64,000 bases of DNA, taken from contig CM065323.1 of assembly GCA_033032175.1 (NCBI GenBank), positions 496,001 through 560,000 of the forward strand, read 5' to 3'. A program made the position numbers and the translations under genes. Source of the DNA: Saturnia japonica (taxonomy: Eukaryota; Arthropoda; Insecta; Lepidoptera; Saturniidae). The first letter of the stretch is position 1; every line of letters starts with the position of its first letter. The notes below the pieces were generated by a model, which saw only the letters and a program-made list of their open reading frames with translations, was not told where the DNA came from and did not search any database. Positions 22,893 to 34,732 of the stretch are shown here, one piece after another.

Positions 22893-24198
22893 CAAGGTGT
22901 CCAGAAAGGGTATCGGGTATTTATTTGTAAGTTCAATGAAACAAAAATTATTTGTATGCAATAAAAAAGTTTATTGTTTATTATTAGCATATGATTGGAG
23001 AATTATTTGGAAAAAATGATGTTATCCAAATGATGACCGTTACGTTGCTGGCACTCTTCTAAACGGAAACAAAGATTGGCGATAACACGTTGACACATAG
23101 CTATCGATATTGCTGCCATTTCTGACCTGATGTTTTGCTTTAACTGGGTTAGATTCGTCGGATTGTTTTGATAAACCTTACTTTTAAGGTATTCCCATGC
23201 AAAATAGTCAAGCGGGCTAAGGTCGGGGCTTCTGGGAGGCCAGTTGATGTTACCCCTTCGCGAAATGACTTTATTAGGGAATAATTCGTTAACAACTTCC
23301 ATTGAGTCATTTGAGGTATGGCAAGTGGCCCCATCTTGCTGGAACCACGTTCTTGAGTTGAAACCTGCAAACTCCTGCAACTCTGGGACCAAAAAATTTC
23401 GCAACATATCGCAATAACGGTCACTATTCACATTAATTGCTCGGCCTCGTTGATCTTCATGAAAATAAGGACCAATTATGCCTTTAGCAGACATAGCGGC
23501 CCAAACAACGACCTTTGGGCTATGCAGGGGTCGTTCATGCTTTTGTCTCGGATTCTCCACTGCCCAGTACCGACAATTCTGCTTATTAACATGACCATTC
23601 AGGTGAAAATTTGCTTCGTCACTGAACAGTATGTTGTTAAAGTTGTTAAATCGCTGCAGCATTTCGTTCGCAAAATTCAGTCGATTAGCATAGTCCGTAT
23701 CCTTCAATTCTTGAACCAATTGAATTTTATAGGCTTTTAGATGTAAGTCTTTCTTTAAAATCGAATGTAAAGACGATTTTTTGATGTTCAACGCTTGGCT
23801 TCGCTTTCGGATGGATAAAGACGGATTTTGACGAAACGACGCCTCAACTTCTTCAATTGTTTCTTCATCGCGAACTGAACGAGGACGACCAGAGTTTTGA
23901 ATTTTAACTGTCGCACCTGTATTCTCGAACATCCTGATCCATTTCCTAATGCTATCGTCACTTGGCGCGTGGCGTGTACGATATTCCGCACGATAGAGAC
24001 GTTGAGCAGTCACTATTGAATCACCATTACGATAATACGCTCGTACGCAAAATGCGCGATGCGTCCCCGAGTACTGTTCCATCGTGACTAAAACTCCACA
24101 AAATGGCGGACGCCACGAACCCCTCCCCGCACCCTTTAGACGCCCCGTTTCGAATATGGCGCGAAAACAAATACCCGATACCCTTTCTGGACATCTTG
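22893..24198 (-). mobile_element. Complete DD41D Tc1/mariner-superfamily transposon
   Basis: The terminal inverted repeats are CAAGGTGTCCAGAAAGGGTA at the left (22893) and, in reverse complement, CAAGATGTCCAGAAAGGGTA at the right (ending 24198). They continue identically through TCGGGTATTT for about 30 bp with one mismatch. A TA dinucleotide flanks each end (22891-22892 and 24199-24200), the standard target duplication of the IS630-Tc1-mariner superfamily. The 1306-bp element holds a single uninterrupted transposase gene with 116 bp between its start and the right terminus and 110 bp after its stop. Intact termini, intact target duplication and an intact gene suggest a recent insertion. Confidence 0.93.
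23003..24082 (-). CDS. DD41D transposase (mariner superfamily, rosa/Visitor-like)
   Basis: A 359-residue transposase that would cut and reinsert its own element in the nucleus. The N-terminal part (about 6-60) is a helix-turn-helix DNA-binding domain of the kind common in insect transposases. A GRPRSV segment at 65-70 matches the GRPR linker of mariner-type proteins. The second DNA-binding half follows at about 71-115. The catalytic acidic residues are D155 (ILFSDEANFHL), D250 (WFQQDGATCHTS) and D292 (SPDLSPLDYFAWEYL). There are 41 residues between the second and third, hence DD41D, which separates it from DD34D mariners and DD34E Tc1 elements. WPPRSPDLSP at 281-290 is the usual conserved block before the third acid. 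The first ATG (24080-24082) gives the full family length. No stop or frameshift is visible. It is the only intact protein gene in the window. Subfamily naming is from memory of DD41D groups. Confidence 0.93.
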   Translation of the reverse strand: MEQYSGTHRAFCVRAYYRNGDSIVTAQRLYRAEYRTRHAPSDDSIRKWIRMFENTGATVKIQNSGRPRSVRDEETIEEVEASFRQNPSLSIRKRSQALNIKKSSLHSILKKDLHLKAYKIQLVQELKDTDYANRLNFANEMLQRFNNFNNILFSDEANFHLNGHVNKQNCRYWAVENPRQKHERPLHSPKVVVWAAMSAKGIIGPYFHEDQRGRAINVNSDRYCDMLRNFLVPELQEFAGFNSRTWFQQDGATCHTSNDSMEVVNELFPNKVISRRGNINWPPRSPDLSPLDYFAWEYLKSKVYQNNPTNLTQLKQNIRSEMAAISIAMCQRVIANLCFRLEECQQRNGHHLDNIIFSK

Positions 24199-24200
24199 TA

Positions 24201-25458
24201 CATTAAATTAACATAAATTCATTATTTGTTGTAGATTTCAAATAGCATTTAAACTTTTCGTTTTCTTTTCTTCTAATTTTCCACTTTTCCGTTAGTGCTG
24301 CTGCTGCTGCAGTAGATGTGTAAAAGAAAACGAAACGTTTGGACTTATTAAAATCATAAAAACTCATATCAGAGATTATATTCAAAAGTTATTAATTAAC
24401 CATTTAACTAGTTTGTAGTCGATTCATTGTTATAGTTAATACCATGTTCCCACATATGGTTAATTTATATGTAAGTATGTAAGTAGTACTATATTTCTAG
24501 TAAAGTAATTAAATCATAAAATTCTTAATAAGAATACGATACGTAAAAGTTTCAAGATATCAATTTTTACTATAAAGGCGCAAAAACTTTAAAATAATGC
24601 TTGCTTACAATCTCTCAACAATGTTAACTTTATTATACGATATTGTTATCAAAGTATGTAGGTACAATAAAGTAAACAAAACCCAGATAAAGTTAGGAAA
24701 CTGCGCGAGAGGCAACACAAAGAAAACCGAGTGCAGCGCACATGGCGCTAGAAAAATAATTGTAAACAAAACTTACGAAAATAGATTAGGAAAGGCCGAT
24801 TTTAACCATTTCAAGCAAACGTATGTACTGAACGTCAGTCAACGCGTCAGATGAATAGGGCGATATTAGATCAAAGATGGAATTCCTTAAATATATAAAG
24901 TTCCTGGCATAGTTCCTGGTAACTGTGGTATGTTATAACAACAAAACGAAATTGATTAAAACCGATCTTTTACAAATGTGGAGATAGATTTGCTTCCATT
25001 AATAAGATCTTTTTTCCTTTAAGCGTTTCTCTGAGTTGATCATATTTTTTTTACTTTATTTTGTTTTGAAAACTACATTGCGTTTTAAAGCAGGTTATGA
25101 TGATGATATGTATCTTTATTGTATAGTTTTCAGTATCTGAGACAGTAGTTACAAGCTGTGTCAGCTAGAGCCTTTAAAGTCAAACTTTTAAAATGATATA
25201 AAAGCTTAATTTAAGAAGTTTTTTTTAACTAGTAATATTAGTACGAAATTCATTCGATCAAATAAATATATATAATGTAACACCTGCAATTCCCGATAAG
25301 TAAGATCTATCTAGCAATGAGTTTTTATAGCTTATTTTTATACTGTAAATAAAGCCATTTTTATTCAGGTTTATTATAAATTGCACTTTTTTACTAATCC
25401 CGAGATTAGCTAGGTTTGCCAAGACACGAAGAGTATGCGACGGATACCGCGGTTATAA
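24201..25458. other. AT-rich sequence, nothing recognised
   Basis: A short CTG run lies at 24297-24311. An 85-codon plus-strand frame at 24597-24854 begins with ATG but is lysine- and asparagine-rich in the manner of chance AT-rich frames. It has no splice sites in phase. Confidence 0.5.
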
Positions 25459-25558
25459 TGCCGTGCCGTGCCGTGCCGTGTCGTGCCGTGCCGTGCCTTG
25501 CCGTGCCGTGCCGTGCCGTGCCGTGCCGTGCCGTGCCGTGTCGTTCCGTGTCGTGCCG
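25459..25558. repeat. (CCGTG)n pentanucleotide microsatellite
   Basis: About 20 tandem CCGTG units with a few substitutions (TCGTG, CCTTG, TCGTT). The tract is highly GC-rich inside very AT-rich DNA. Confidence 0.95.
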
Positions 25559-26942
25559 GCACTTCACCATTTGTTCACAGATGTGATACAGGCTAATCTA
25601 GAAAAACATGTCACGCTTCATTAAGCTATTAGAAATATTACGGTGCGTTTAAATTGTCACCTGAGATTAAAATAAAGTTATCCTTTTTTAAAAATGTATA
25701 CTTTTTCAACCCCAGTGAGTTTTTAGGTACCAATCTAGAAAATGAAAATAAATACAAAACAGTGTTAATTAATATGTAAATAGTTTGTATCTACTCATAG
25801 GAAACCGCAAATTGAAACATATTATTAATTTTAATATACAAATAGTATTAGCAAATGTGAGATGAAATCACATTTGCTTGAGTATTTCGGTTGCATCGCG
25901 TCGTATTGAATAATTAATTCATAGTAAATCAAGTAATTTATTGACTCTTTTAAAAGAAATTATAAAAAAAAAAATAGTAAAAGATAAGTTAGGCGTTATT
26001 TGGATACTTGATAATCCATTCGTTGGGAACACACTGCGGCGCGGTGCGGGTGCGGCCGGCAATTGATTTGCCGCAGTGGTGCATTTTGCAAGAGCCTGCA
26101 GTGTTTACGCATGTCTAGACATAGTGCGCCCCCTCACTATCACTATACTGTGCATTGTGCATGTATACGGATGTTTCAGTGTCTACGCCATCTGCGATGT
26201 TTATTATCAACTATTATTCTAAACGATCTAAAGACTGGGTTCCGAACTTGGGGTGATTAAATCGCTATCTTTTAGAGGTAATAAAAATTTTCACAAAGGA
26301 AAAATCACATGTCCAACGAGACTGTGAAAACGCCTTTAATGAGCCTAAATGGGTAAAGTTTGACAATATTAATCAGTATACATTGACTAATTAAATAGAT
26401 ACTTTTTATATGAAGAAAAAGATGTTTTCTATATAAAACGGCAATTTCATATGTAAGTACCTAATTTTTTGTGCAATTTATTATAATTTATTAAGACTGT
26501 TTGTATTTTCATGTGTTGTTTTGTCTAAGACAACATTTTTAGGAGGGGATCGGGGGGTGGGATGTGTGTACCTAATAAATAGTTCATAGGGGTAACAAGA
26601 TTAAAATGGTTAGGAACCGTTGATCTAATGGGTAATTTACTTTTGTTCGTATAAACATTGTATGACCTTAAAAGCCTTTTTTATAGTAAAGAACAAATAT
26701 AGTATAGAATCAATATTACAGTAACAATGTAGCAATGTTCAGGACAGCAATAAGAGTGATATGTGAACTTTCTATTGGCTGATAAGTTTAATTCACAACA
26801 GATGGTATATCCTGATATTTTTGCTTTGGAAGTTAATCTTGACAAGCTGTATATTATATGTTATAGTGTAAACTATATCAGAATCGCTGATAGAATTTTC
26901 ATAATTTTCATATATTATATAACCTATTGTATAAATGTATCA
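25559..26942. other. AT-rich sequence with one GC-rich patch
   Basis: The patch at 26032-26110 (CACTGCGGCGCGGTGCGGG, GCCGGCAATTGATTTGCCG) resembles the GC-rich islands at 16.4 and 52.3 kb and may be the end of a DNA element. Otherwise nothing was recognised. Confidence 0.45.
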
Positions 26943-27020
26943 GCGGTGCTCCTACTGGAAACGTGAAGGAGTCAAAATTGATAATGTAGAAAACGAAAGG
27001 TTTGATCGTATTTCAAACAC
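26943..27020 (+). repeat. Dispersed repeat R2, copy 2
   Basis: GGTGCTCCTACTGGAAACGT, GGAGTCAAAATTGATAATG and GGTTTGATCGTATTTCAAAC follow the same order as 2838-2930. Confidence 0.45.
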
Positions 27021-30000
27021 ATAGTAGACTTCGCGATGAGGACTTATGGTGAAGAAGAAATAGTCGGTTTCTATCGGCAGTCGGCATGGTACCGGCCTAT
27101 TCATTTATGTACCTGCTATTTTAAACATTAATATTGACATAATTATATGAAAGTGCATTCGATGTTTGACGATAAATTAGAACCTTACAATAATTCTGAC
27201 GCAGTGATATTGTCAGCGCTTTCACTGTAAACATTTAATCACACGTGTTTGTATTTTGAGATGCTTGGATGTCACCTACTCTGAATCACTTTTCAAAGCT
27301 TACTATAATTATATAAAGGTATACTTAATTTAAATTCAATTTAAGAAAAAACTTAAACCTCGCTTACGTTATGATATTATCACTGGCAATACTAAAAGTG
27401 GGATTTAAAAATTACTTTAGTTTTGAGTTTTAAAAAAAAATTGTGAAAATTCACGTAGAAAAATCTTTGCAATCTAGCGATTTGTTTTGTGAACTCATTA
27501 ATAAATACACAGAGAGATTGATTAAATCTGGAATTATTTATTAACATTCTTTTATAATAAACTGAAATCGATATCGATTGCAGAACTTATTATATATATA
27601 AAACTTAGATTTCCATTAATTATAATCATTAAGCATTCAATTTAATTAAAGGGACTCCTTTTAATAATATATTTTAGTTATTAAAAACCTTAACCTTTTA
27701 TATTATTTCTATGTACATATTTACAGAAATAAAATAGTATTTATTTAATTAAATAAATGTATGTACCTACTAAGTTAAAGTGTTATTTAACTTGTTACAA
27801 CAACGTTTGAAGGAAACAGCTATACTGAACAGAATAATAAACGAGTAATAAGCGAGTCATGTGATCCGCCTAAGTTTTTTTTTTGTCATGTAAGCAACCA
27901 TAACATCGTTATCAGTATAACATTTGTTCAGAGATACACGTGTCGCGCGTGGCGTTGCCTCACCAAATGCGTTACTGATGGAAACAAGTGATATCATTTT
28001 AATGACCGACATGTGACGTGTACAGTGCACTCACGCTAAAATATCTGGTAATTTATAAGCGAGTGTTAACGCTATTCAAATATTTTGTCCAAGCTTTCAT
28101 TCATAACAAGAATTCATCTATTATATTTACATGCGCACTGGATTTTTTTTCCTACTGAGAAAATATACAAGTCATAATTAATTATTACGTATTGATGGAC
28201 AGCCGATTTCTTTATTTAACTGTCAGAATAATTATTTCATAATATAATAAGTGATGCTTCTAGACAATATATTTTACATATTACATAGGTACTGGATCAT
28301 TACAATACCAACCATTCTACTTAGTTCCTTAAAATACATACATAACCAGCATATTTCAATAAATATGTCAATTCATATAATTATATAACTTGAAATCATC
28401 TTCGAAATAAATTATAAATTATACACTGATTAGTTGTCATTTTTTAGAAAGCGGAAAATTGAAAACAATATTTTCTTTTTTGTTGTTTCATAATTTTCAT
28501 GTATTAATAATGATGCAGGGTTTACATTGATAACGTTGATTTACGGTTTATCAAAAGCACCAATTATTAGCGAGATATGCTAGTTAAATGTAATTGATAA
28601 GAAACTACAAGCTGTTAATTGCAATACATATGTTCGGTTAAATGTGTGATTTATTACTATGGGAGCCCCGACCGAGTTCATTATAATATATTGTGTGGTA
28701 TTTTACTTACAATATATCAATTTAAAATGTCCTTACATTATATGACTGTCGTCCGATTAGTAGGTGCGCTATGTTGTGTTACAAAGCGCTGACTCAAACA
28801 ACGTTTATTACAAAAATTTGTAGTTACGTTAACAAATATGGCCACATTATCGATACGCAAATTAATTTCTAAAAAACCAGGTAATTTCTATTTAATGAGT
28901 CAAATGAATAGAAAATCAGCAAAATAGTTTTCTATTTTGACGGCGATACTGCCAAACCGGGCTATGTCACTATAAACTGATTTTACAGAAGAGAGGGAAA
29001 TTTCTTTATATTGCGATTCAATTTTGAATGTAACAGAACTGCCATCTTGTAGTTTTTTAATTCATTAACTTAGGTTCTTTGTCCCTATATTATGTAATAT
29101 TGGTGGCATTTTGCGTGCGTGTTCGCTTATTGTGCATACGTGAAGTGAATTATAAATATAAACTGGAAACATGCATTTTGAGATGTCACAAAAACTTAAT
29201 AGATAGATCTAACAAGGGAGCCACCAACTTAATGGACCCATTTTGAATATTAGATAATACTTCGATAGCTCAAATATATTGACACTGACAAGTGCTTTTG
29301 TCCCAAATCTAGAAGAAGAAGAAGAATGTGGATATAATGTGAAAATAACTACGTATACAATATTTATATATACTTATACTTATATATAAATAACATCTTG
29401 CAATAAATAATTGAGACCGATTCTTTTGAGATAGATTGATTGATAGTAATATAATGTTATATATACTAAAGATTTACTTGTCGGTAAACAAAACATATTA
29501 GTATTTTACATTGAAATAAATCAAATATGGATTGCAAATGAATAGGTATGTTTGAACTGTTTCGAAATCTAATACATATCATATAACGTTTCTAATCATA
29601 ACATTAATTATTGTAAAATGAACTCGAGTTTCTGTCACTATTATTTAAAAAAAAACGTTATCCAGTAAATTTATATGTATTTAAATCACATAAGTTGACG
29701 TATCAGTTGCATCAGTTAACACAGAATATATTTTATAATACACTTGGGACTAAAAGGTTTGGTCAGACTGACCGCGGACGACTATATGACGCGGTTTCAT
29801 TTAGTTTTCAATTCATTCAACTTTATTTATATTTGTAAAGGATTATAATGCTACTTATTCTGTCTTATTGATAGAACCCCTATCTCAGTATACGACAAAG
29901 GGATCTTACGAGGGAAGGCACATGATTATTCAATATGCGATATTATTTAATATCAGGTAAGGCATTTTTGGGTTTCCTCTGGCTAGCAAACTCCCTTAGC

Positions 30001-30079
30001 TATTTTTTTTGTTGTGAAGCACTTTTTTTCTTATAAATTTATTATAATTTGAACACAATCTCAATTTTCATCTGTATAA
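27021..30079. other. AT-rich sequence, nothing recognised
   Basis: Three kilobases with dense stops and no repeat partner. The only low-complexity note is a GAAGAAGAAGAA run near 29310. Confidence 0.55.
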
Positions 30080-30293
30080 TACTCGTGCGCGATAAGTTGA
30101 GACGTGAGCGCGGTGACGTCATTGTCGGGTCCTGGTACAGTGAACAAAAAAAGAACACAACTGGCTTAGTATAGTAAGAGACTAAAAAACTTATATTAAA
30201 TAATAGCGTTGTGCGCTGTGCAACGCGGGTATCATGGGGGAAGCGGGTGGGGATTCACATTCCGCGCGGGTCTCAACTTATCGCGCACGAGTA
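30080..30293. mobile_element. 214-bp MITE with 24-bp terminal inverted repeats
   Basis: TACTCGTGCGCGATAAGTTG followed by AGAC at 30080-30103 is exactly inverted at 30270-30293. The terminal repeats continue imperfectly into GYGMGCG. The interior is short, GC-mixed and non-coding. No clear target duplication is visible directly outside. Size and termini fit a miniature inverted-repeat transposable element whose autonomous partner is not in the window. Confidence 0.85.
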
Positions 30294-30302
30294 GTAAATG
30301 TT

Positions 30303-30610
30303 AATAATGATAAGATGATGACACGCTAAGCATAGTGTGACTTAGGTTAGGATTTCTGATTTATGTTAGTAAGTTACAATGTTAGTAGTTATGCAGTGTA
30401 GCTGTTGAAACACAAGTATAAAAACTTTGTGACATATTTTCTGCTTGAGGGTGGCAACTAACTACTCGAGCATATTAAAATGTCCCACCACCGTGTAAAC
30501 TTCTACTGCATATCAGTATTCCTGTAGCTACAATAGAACTAGTTCTCTTTAGTTCATGACTCGCGTTTGCTTATTGTACGTGACACAGTATGACCATCAC
30601 CTTATCATCA
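30303..30610 (+). repeat. Dispersed repeat R1, copy 2
   Basis: It begins with AAGATGATGACACGCTAAGC and ends around GACTCGCGTTTGCTTATTGT, ACGTGACAC. Landmarks are shared with 190-440 and, for the first half, 45305-45420. It lies 10 bp right of the MITE. Confidence 0.5.
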
Positions 30611-31729
30611 TTCAATTTTTTTTGTTGTTTTCTTATCTCACTTGTTTTGTGATAGGGGGTGAACTTAGGATAGCACTAAAAAAATAATGTATCATGGCGT
30701 AGCATGGGTTAAATACAATATATGTAAGTCTACATCTATCAAGTTACTTATAGCATCGTTATGAAAATATATTAAATTAGAGATTTTTTTACTGGTAAAT
30801 AAATTGGTGCGTATTCTTAAAGGTTTTTATGGTTATTTTTGCAAGATGTGATGTCATGTATACCCACTTGTTATTCGGCTACTACGGCTTTCTTACACGT
30901 TCAGAGAAGTTTTACATTCCAAGTTTACCTAGATAGGTGTTTTTCTTTTCCTGTCTATAAGACACCGAGCACAGCTCCGTCGCCCAGATATTTGATATAA
31001 TATATTGTGTTGTATTCATAATACTATCACGTTATATCGATTGTTGAAATCTAACAATAAATTTCTCCTGCCCTCTTATATTTGGGGGTGAGGACTTGCG
31101 CGGTGCAGATGTGTCTGTCTCTTACCAGTGCATGTTGGTTAATATGGGAGGGAGAGAGAGGGTCGCTGGCGAGATTGATTCACTTGCTACAGATGCTGTG
31201 GATTATGATATGCTGTAGTGAACTATTTAAATTAAATTGGCTCCTAATTTGATTTTAGCAAATCATTTAAAAGGTGTTTAAACGAAGTGTGATCGAACCC
31301 ATGTCTATTGTATTCTTAGAAATATTGCTTATAACTTGAGCCAGACAGCTTTTTAAAATTTATTATTAATTATAAATACATTAAGTATTATTTAGTAGAT
31401 AATTTGTAGACAATTATTTTCCATGCATTAGTGACAAACAACGACTCAGAGGTAGTAAAGTAAATATGTAGATACATGTTTAAACTTTAATGGGTTTTTC
31501 ATCAAAACATTTACTTTTAAATGCGGTTCATCCACGTTTTCTAATATAATTTGCAAAATATTTATAAATTGCTTATAAACTTGTAATTACTACTTAACCA
31601 CAATGAGAAAAAGCATGATAATATATTTATAGCTTATGTAAATTCTAAGATCGAGAGCTTAAGATTTTGCAAAAAGCCAGACCTATTTTGATAAGGTTTT
31701 TATTGAATGGTCGCAAATCATAATACCAT
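30611..31729. other. AT-rich sequence, nothing recognised
   Basis: A GGGAGGGAGAGAGAGGG purine run lies near 31147-31163. No gene signal was seen. Confidence 0.5.
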
Positions 31730-31885
31730 CAAAGTAGGGTTTCCAGAGTTCCTTGGAGAAATGAGTTGAAGGTCAGCAACGTGCTAGTGATACCGCTGAT
31801 GTTACTAGCATCCATAGGCTACGGTAGCCGCTTACCATCAGGCGGGTCTTATACTTGTTTGCCCCCTATTTGTATGCATAAAACA
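31730..31885 (+). repeat. Dispersed repeat R4, copy 2
   Basis: GGGTTTCCAGAGTTCCTTGG, GTCAGCAACGTGCTAGTGAT, AGCATCCATAGGCTACGGTA, CGCTTACCATCAGGCGGGTC, then CTTGTTTGCC. Best preserved of the three copies in the window. Confidence 0.75.
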
Positions 31886-32713
31886 AACAAAACAACTCGA
31901 TATATATTTTTTTAGTATTAAAGGGTTAAAGGGTTCCTTAAATATGAGAATAACTGGCGTTTTGAAATTTAAAGTTTTTTATGGGTGGTGAAGAACGTGT
32001 CGTAACGTGAATGTATGGCCTCAACTGAACTTGACCTTCCGCTGTCTTACTCTAGGACAACGCGCTCCACTTTCCCAGATGTCCCTTGCCCTGTACAGTG
32101 TACATTACCAGTCTGGGTAGCGTAGTGGCTGGCTGCATACCGCATGCTCTTGGCCTTAGCACCGTCTTCCAAACTTCACTTACGAGCTATATATATATAT
32201 AACAGAAAATGTTATTTTAATTGAATCTTATGAATAAATTTAAGGTTTTCGAACGTCTTGTAAAATATTGTACTTATAAAATAATCATGTAATATAAATA
32301 AACATGTTTTTATTATGAAAGGACTCGCTCGAGTGTTGTTTGGGAGATTCCGATCGAATTTATTTTAGAAATATTTCTACAATTGAAAGTATCGGTGGTT
32401 GTTATATCGGTTAGTGATAAATATATTTACATAGTACATGTACATTTATGAATATTTTTATATACTTTTATTGTGAGGTTTAGTTTAACTTGTGCCCGGA
32501 ATGTCAACCGCTTTACGTATAAGGTAAAAAACAAATGTAACATGTCATTTTTAGTATATAAAATTATTGTGTACTATAATTATTTTTTTTTACTCCTATT
32601 TATGGACTGTAATATATCGCTCCATTAAAAAATTTGTAAATACATAGTTATGTTAATCATTGACCAGCTATGAGACACAAAAGTGGTTACTAAAGGAGGA
32701 ATTACCTGCGGAA
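31886..32713. other. Unrecognised sequence
   Basis: Includes a moderately GC-rich stretch at 31995-32170 with no open frame of note, and a short (TA)n at 32189-32202. Confidence 0.45.
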
Positions 32714-32977
32714 CTGCTTCATTAGCTCAGTGGTCCTGAGCGCGACTGCTATGTTCGAAGTCCGGGGTTCGATTCCCAGGTCAAGCAAAGTATTATTGGG
32801 TTTTTCTATGAAAGTCTCAGTAGCAGCTCGGGATTTGGTTTTGTGCCCCATTAATGGCAATAGGCTCGCCCTCTATTACATGGGACTTAAAAACATACCC
32901 GGCGAACTGTGGGTGTACCTCTGCGTCTCTGCCTAACCTTTCGGAGATACAGGCATGATGGTATGTTATGTTATGAA
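32714..32977 (+). mobile_element. tRNA-derived SINE, family S1, near full length
   Basis: A box A match TAGCTCAGTGG (32723-32733) and a perfect box B GGTTCGATTCC (32766-32776) define an RNA polymerase III promoter within a tRNA-like head. The unrelated body follows (GTAGCAGCTCGGGATTTGGT, GTGCCCCATTAATGGCAATA, ACCTCTGCGTCTCTGCCTAA, TTCGGAGATACAGGCATGAT) and ends in a short GTTAT-type tail at 32961-32976. The head cannot fold as a functional tRNA, having no matching acceptor stem or CCA-proximal pairing. The body recurs in inverted orientation at 42631-42703. Short frames across it are incidental. Confidence 0.88.
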
Positions 32978-34732
32978 TTACCAATATATTGCGACACTCA
33001 AACAAGCTTCACCAGTATCAGAAAAACTTTGCTGAACAGACTGCAATGAGGTGAAAGAATCTATGACAAACATACACACAAACCCCGTATTCTTTTTTGT
33101 GATTGTTGGTGTTGTGACCTTGTTGTTTTCACGTATTTTATTCGAAGTTACTTGAAGTTAGTTGAAATAAAAACACATCTAATACAAAACTACGTTATAT
33201 TTTAGTACTTAAAAATATATGCCAAGTTACAGAGAGCCTACAAACTTGATGCTTAAGTAATTCAAGATATTTATACCATTAATAATTTTTTTTTAATCTA
33301 AATTTTAAATATTAGCCAGAACAAACTAGTTTTAAGTTACGAGATAGATATCCGGTCTCATAGCATTTTGAATTCAGATACAGTGTATATTGCGGTACAG
33401 TATGAACATAATATGGTAAATTTAGTAATTATATATATTATATTTCCAAATTGATTAGAATATAACTATTGAATACAAGATCTAGTGAATCCAGTACGAC
33501 ATAAATTCGCGAGAATACTAAACAATATAATTATGTTATTGCACAAACTAGTGACAAACACATGACCTCTAAAAATTTTCAATTTAAGTAGTAAATTATT
33601 ATAAGGTAAGATGATGTTATCGCATGATACGAATATGCATGTGCGTCACGCGTCACGCGTCACGCGTCACCGCGTCTTTATGAACATTCGTTTCTTGATA
33701 AGATTTATCAGCAGCAGCGCAGAGAAAACACTATTTTCTTCCTGTGTTTATGTAATGAAACTCGACCCTCACTGATCTCGTGCATTACGTTTAGTTATTA
33801 CTTCTTTTTATTCTTATTTTACACGATTTCTTATTCACAATTATGCCAATGTCACGTGTCACAATATTTTTAAATCATAATTCATGAAACACTTTAACAA
33901 GATTGTGCCTCTTTCGTTAAAATTTCAAAGAGAGTTTCTGTGGCAATTTAAAATTCATGCCACTAGTTAATATTTATATTTCACTTTGCTTGACCAAACT
34001 AAATCACGCAATTTGCTATGAACATTATATCACACAGGGCCAAATAGTTTGTTTATGAACTAAAATAGAAAACCACCATATAAAAGATTATTAAGAATAC
34101 TTATTGTTTGTCTGTTTGACACCCCTGTCCAGTCATTAAAGCCAATTAATTACCGTGGCATACTGACTCCAGTAGTCTGGAAATTTTTGTCGCAGTATTT
34201 CGCAGCACGATAATAAGAATCGCTTAAGAATTTAAACTTAAATCCGCTCAGTGATTCCTCTCTAGAGAGTGAATTATAAAGCGTTCTGCTATCGTGCTAC
34301 GATTTCACCACGATCTTTTCATTTACTAAAAGCTTACGATGATTATTGATTAAGTATAGGATTCCAATCCGTGTGTTTGGACGTGGTGTCTGATTGCTCT
34401 CCACGAAACAACCACAGACTGAAATGTTTTGTTTGGAAATTCGTATCCCTTTCAGCATATAATAATATCCCTTGTAACTGGGCTGGCATTGTGGTCACTC
34501 ACACTCCATTCCTTCTAATCCATTGTCGAAGAACAATGATGCCTTTATGTCGCTTTTGTTTTACGATTATTATCGAGAACTTATTGATTATTGTTTCTGT
34601 TTGATTCCTGGAAATGTTTGGCTTATGTATATCGTTTGTTTTTTCATATGTTGGTGTATATAAAGGTTATAACAACATGAGTGAGTAAAACTAAGGGCTA
34701 GGTATTTTGCTCAAGAATACAACACAAATATA
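32978..34732. other. AT-rich sequence with one heptamer repeat
   Basis: Apart from the GCGTCAC array listed separately, nothing was recognised. A 77-codon plus-strand frame at 34371-34604 has no supporting signals. Confidence 0.5.
33643..33670. repeat. (GCGTCAC)4 heptamer array
   Basis: Four perfect tandem heptamers, followed by a partial CGCGTC. Confidence 0.95.

Noticed and set aside
23149..23991. Additional frames inside the transposase region on both strands
   Set aside because: They are shadows of the intact DD41D gene in other frames.
32714..32790. Possible functional tRNA gene
   Set aside because: Box A and box B are excellent, but the acceptor stem does not pair and a SINE body with tail follows directly.
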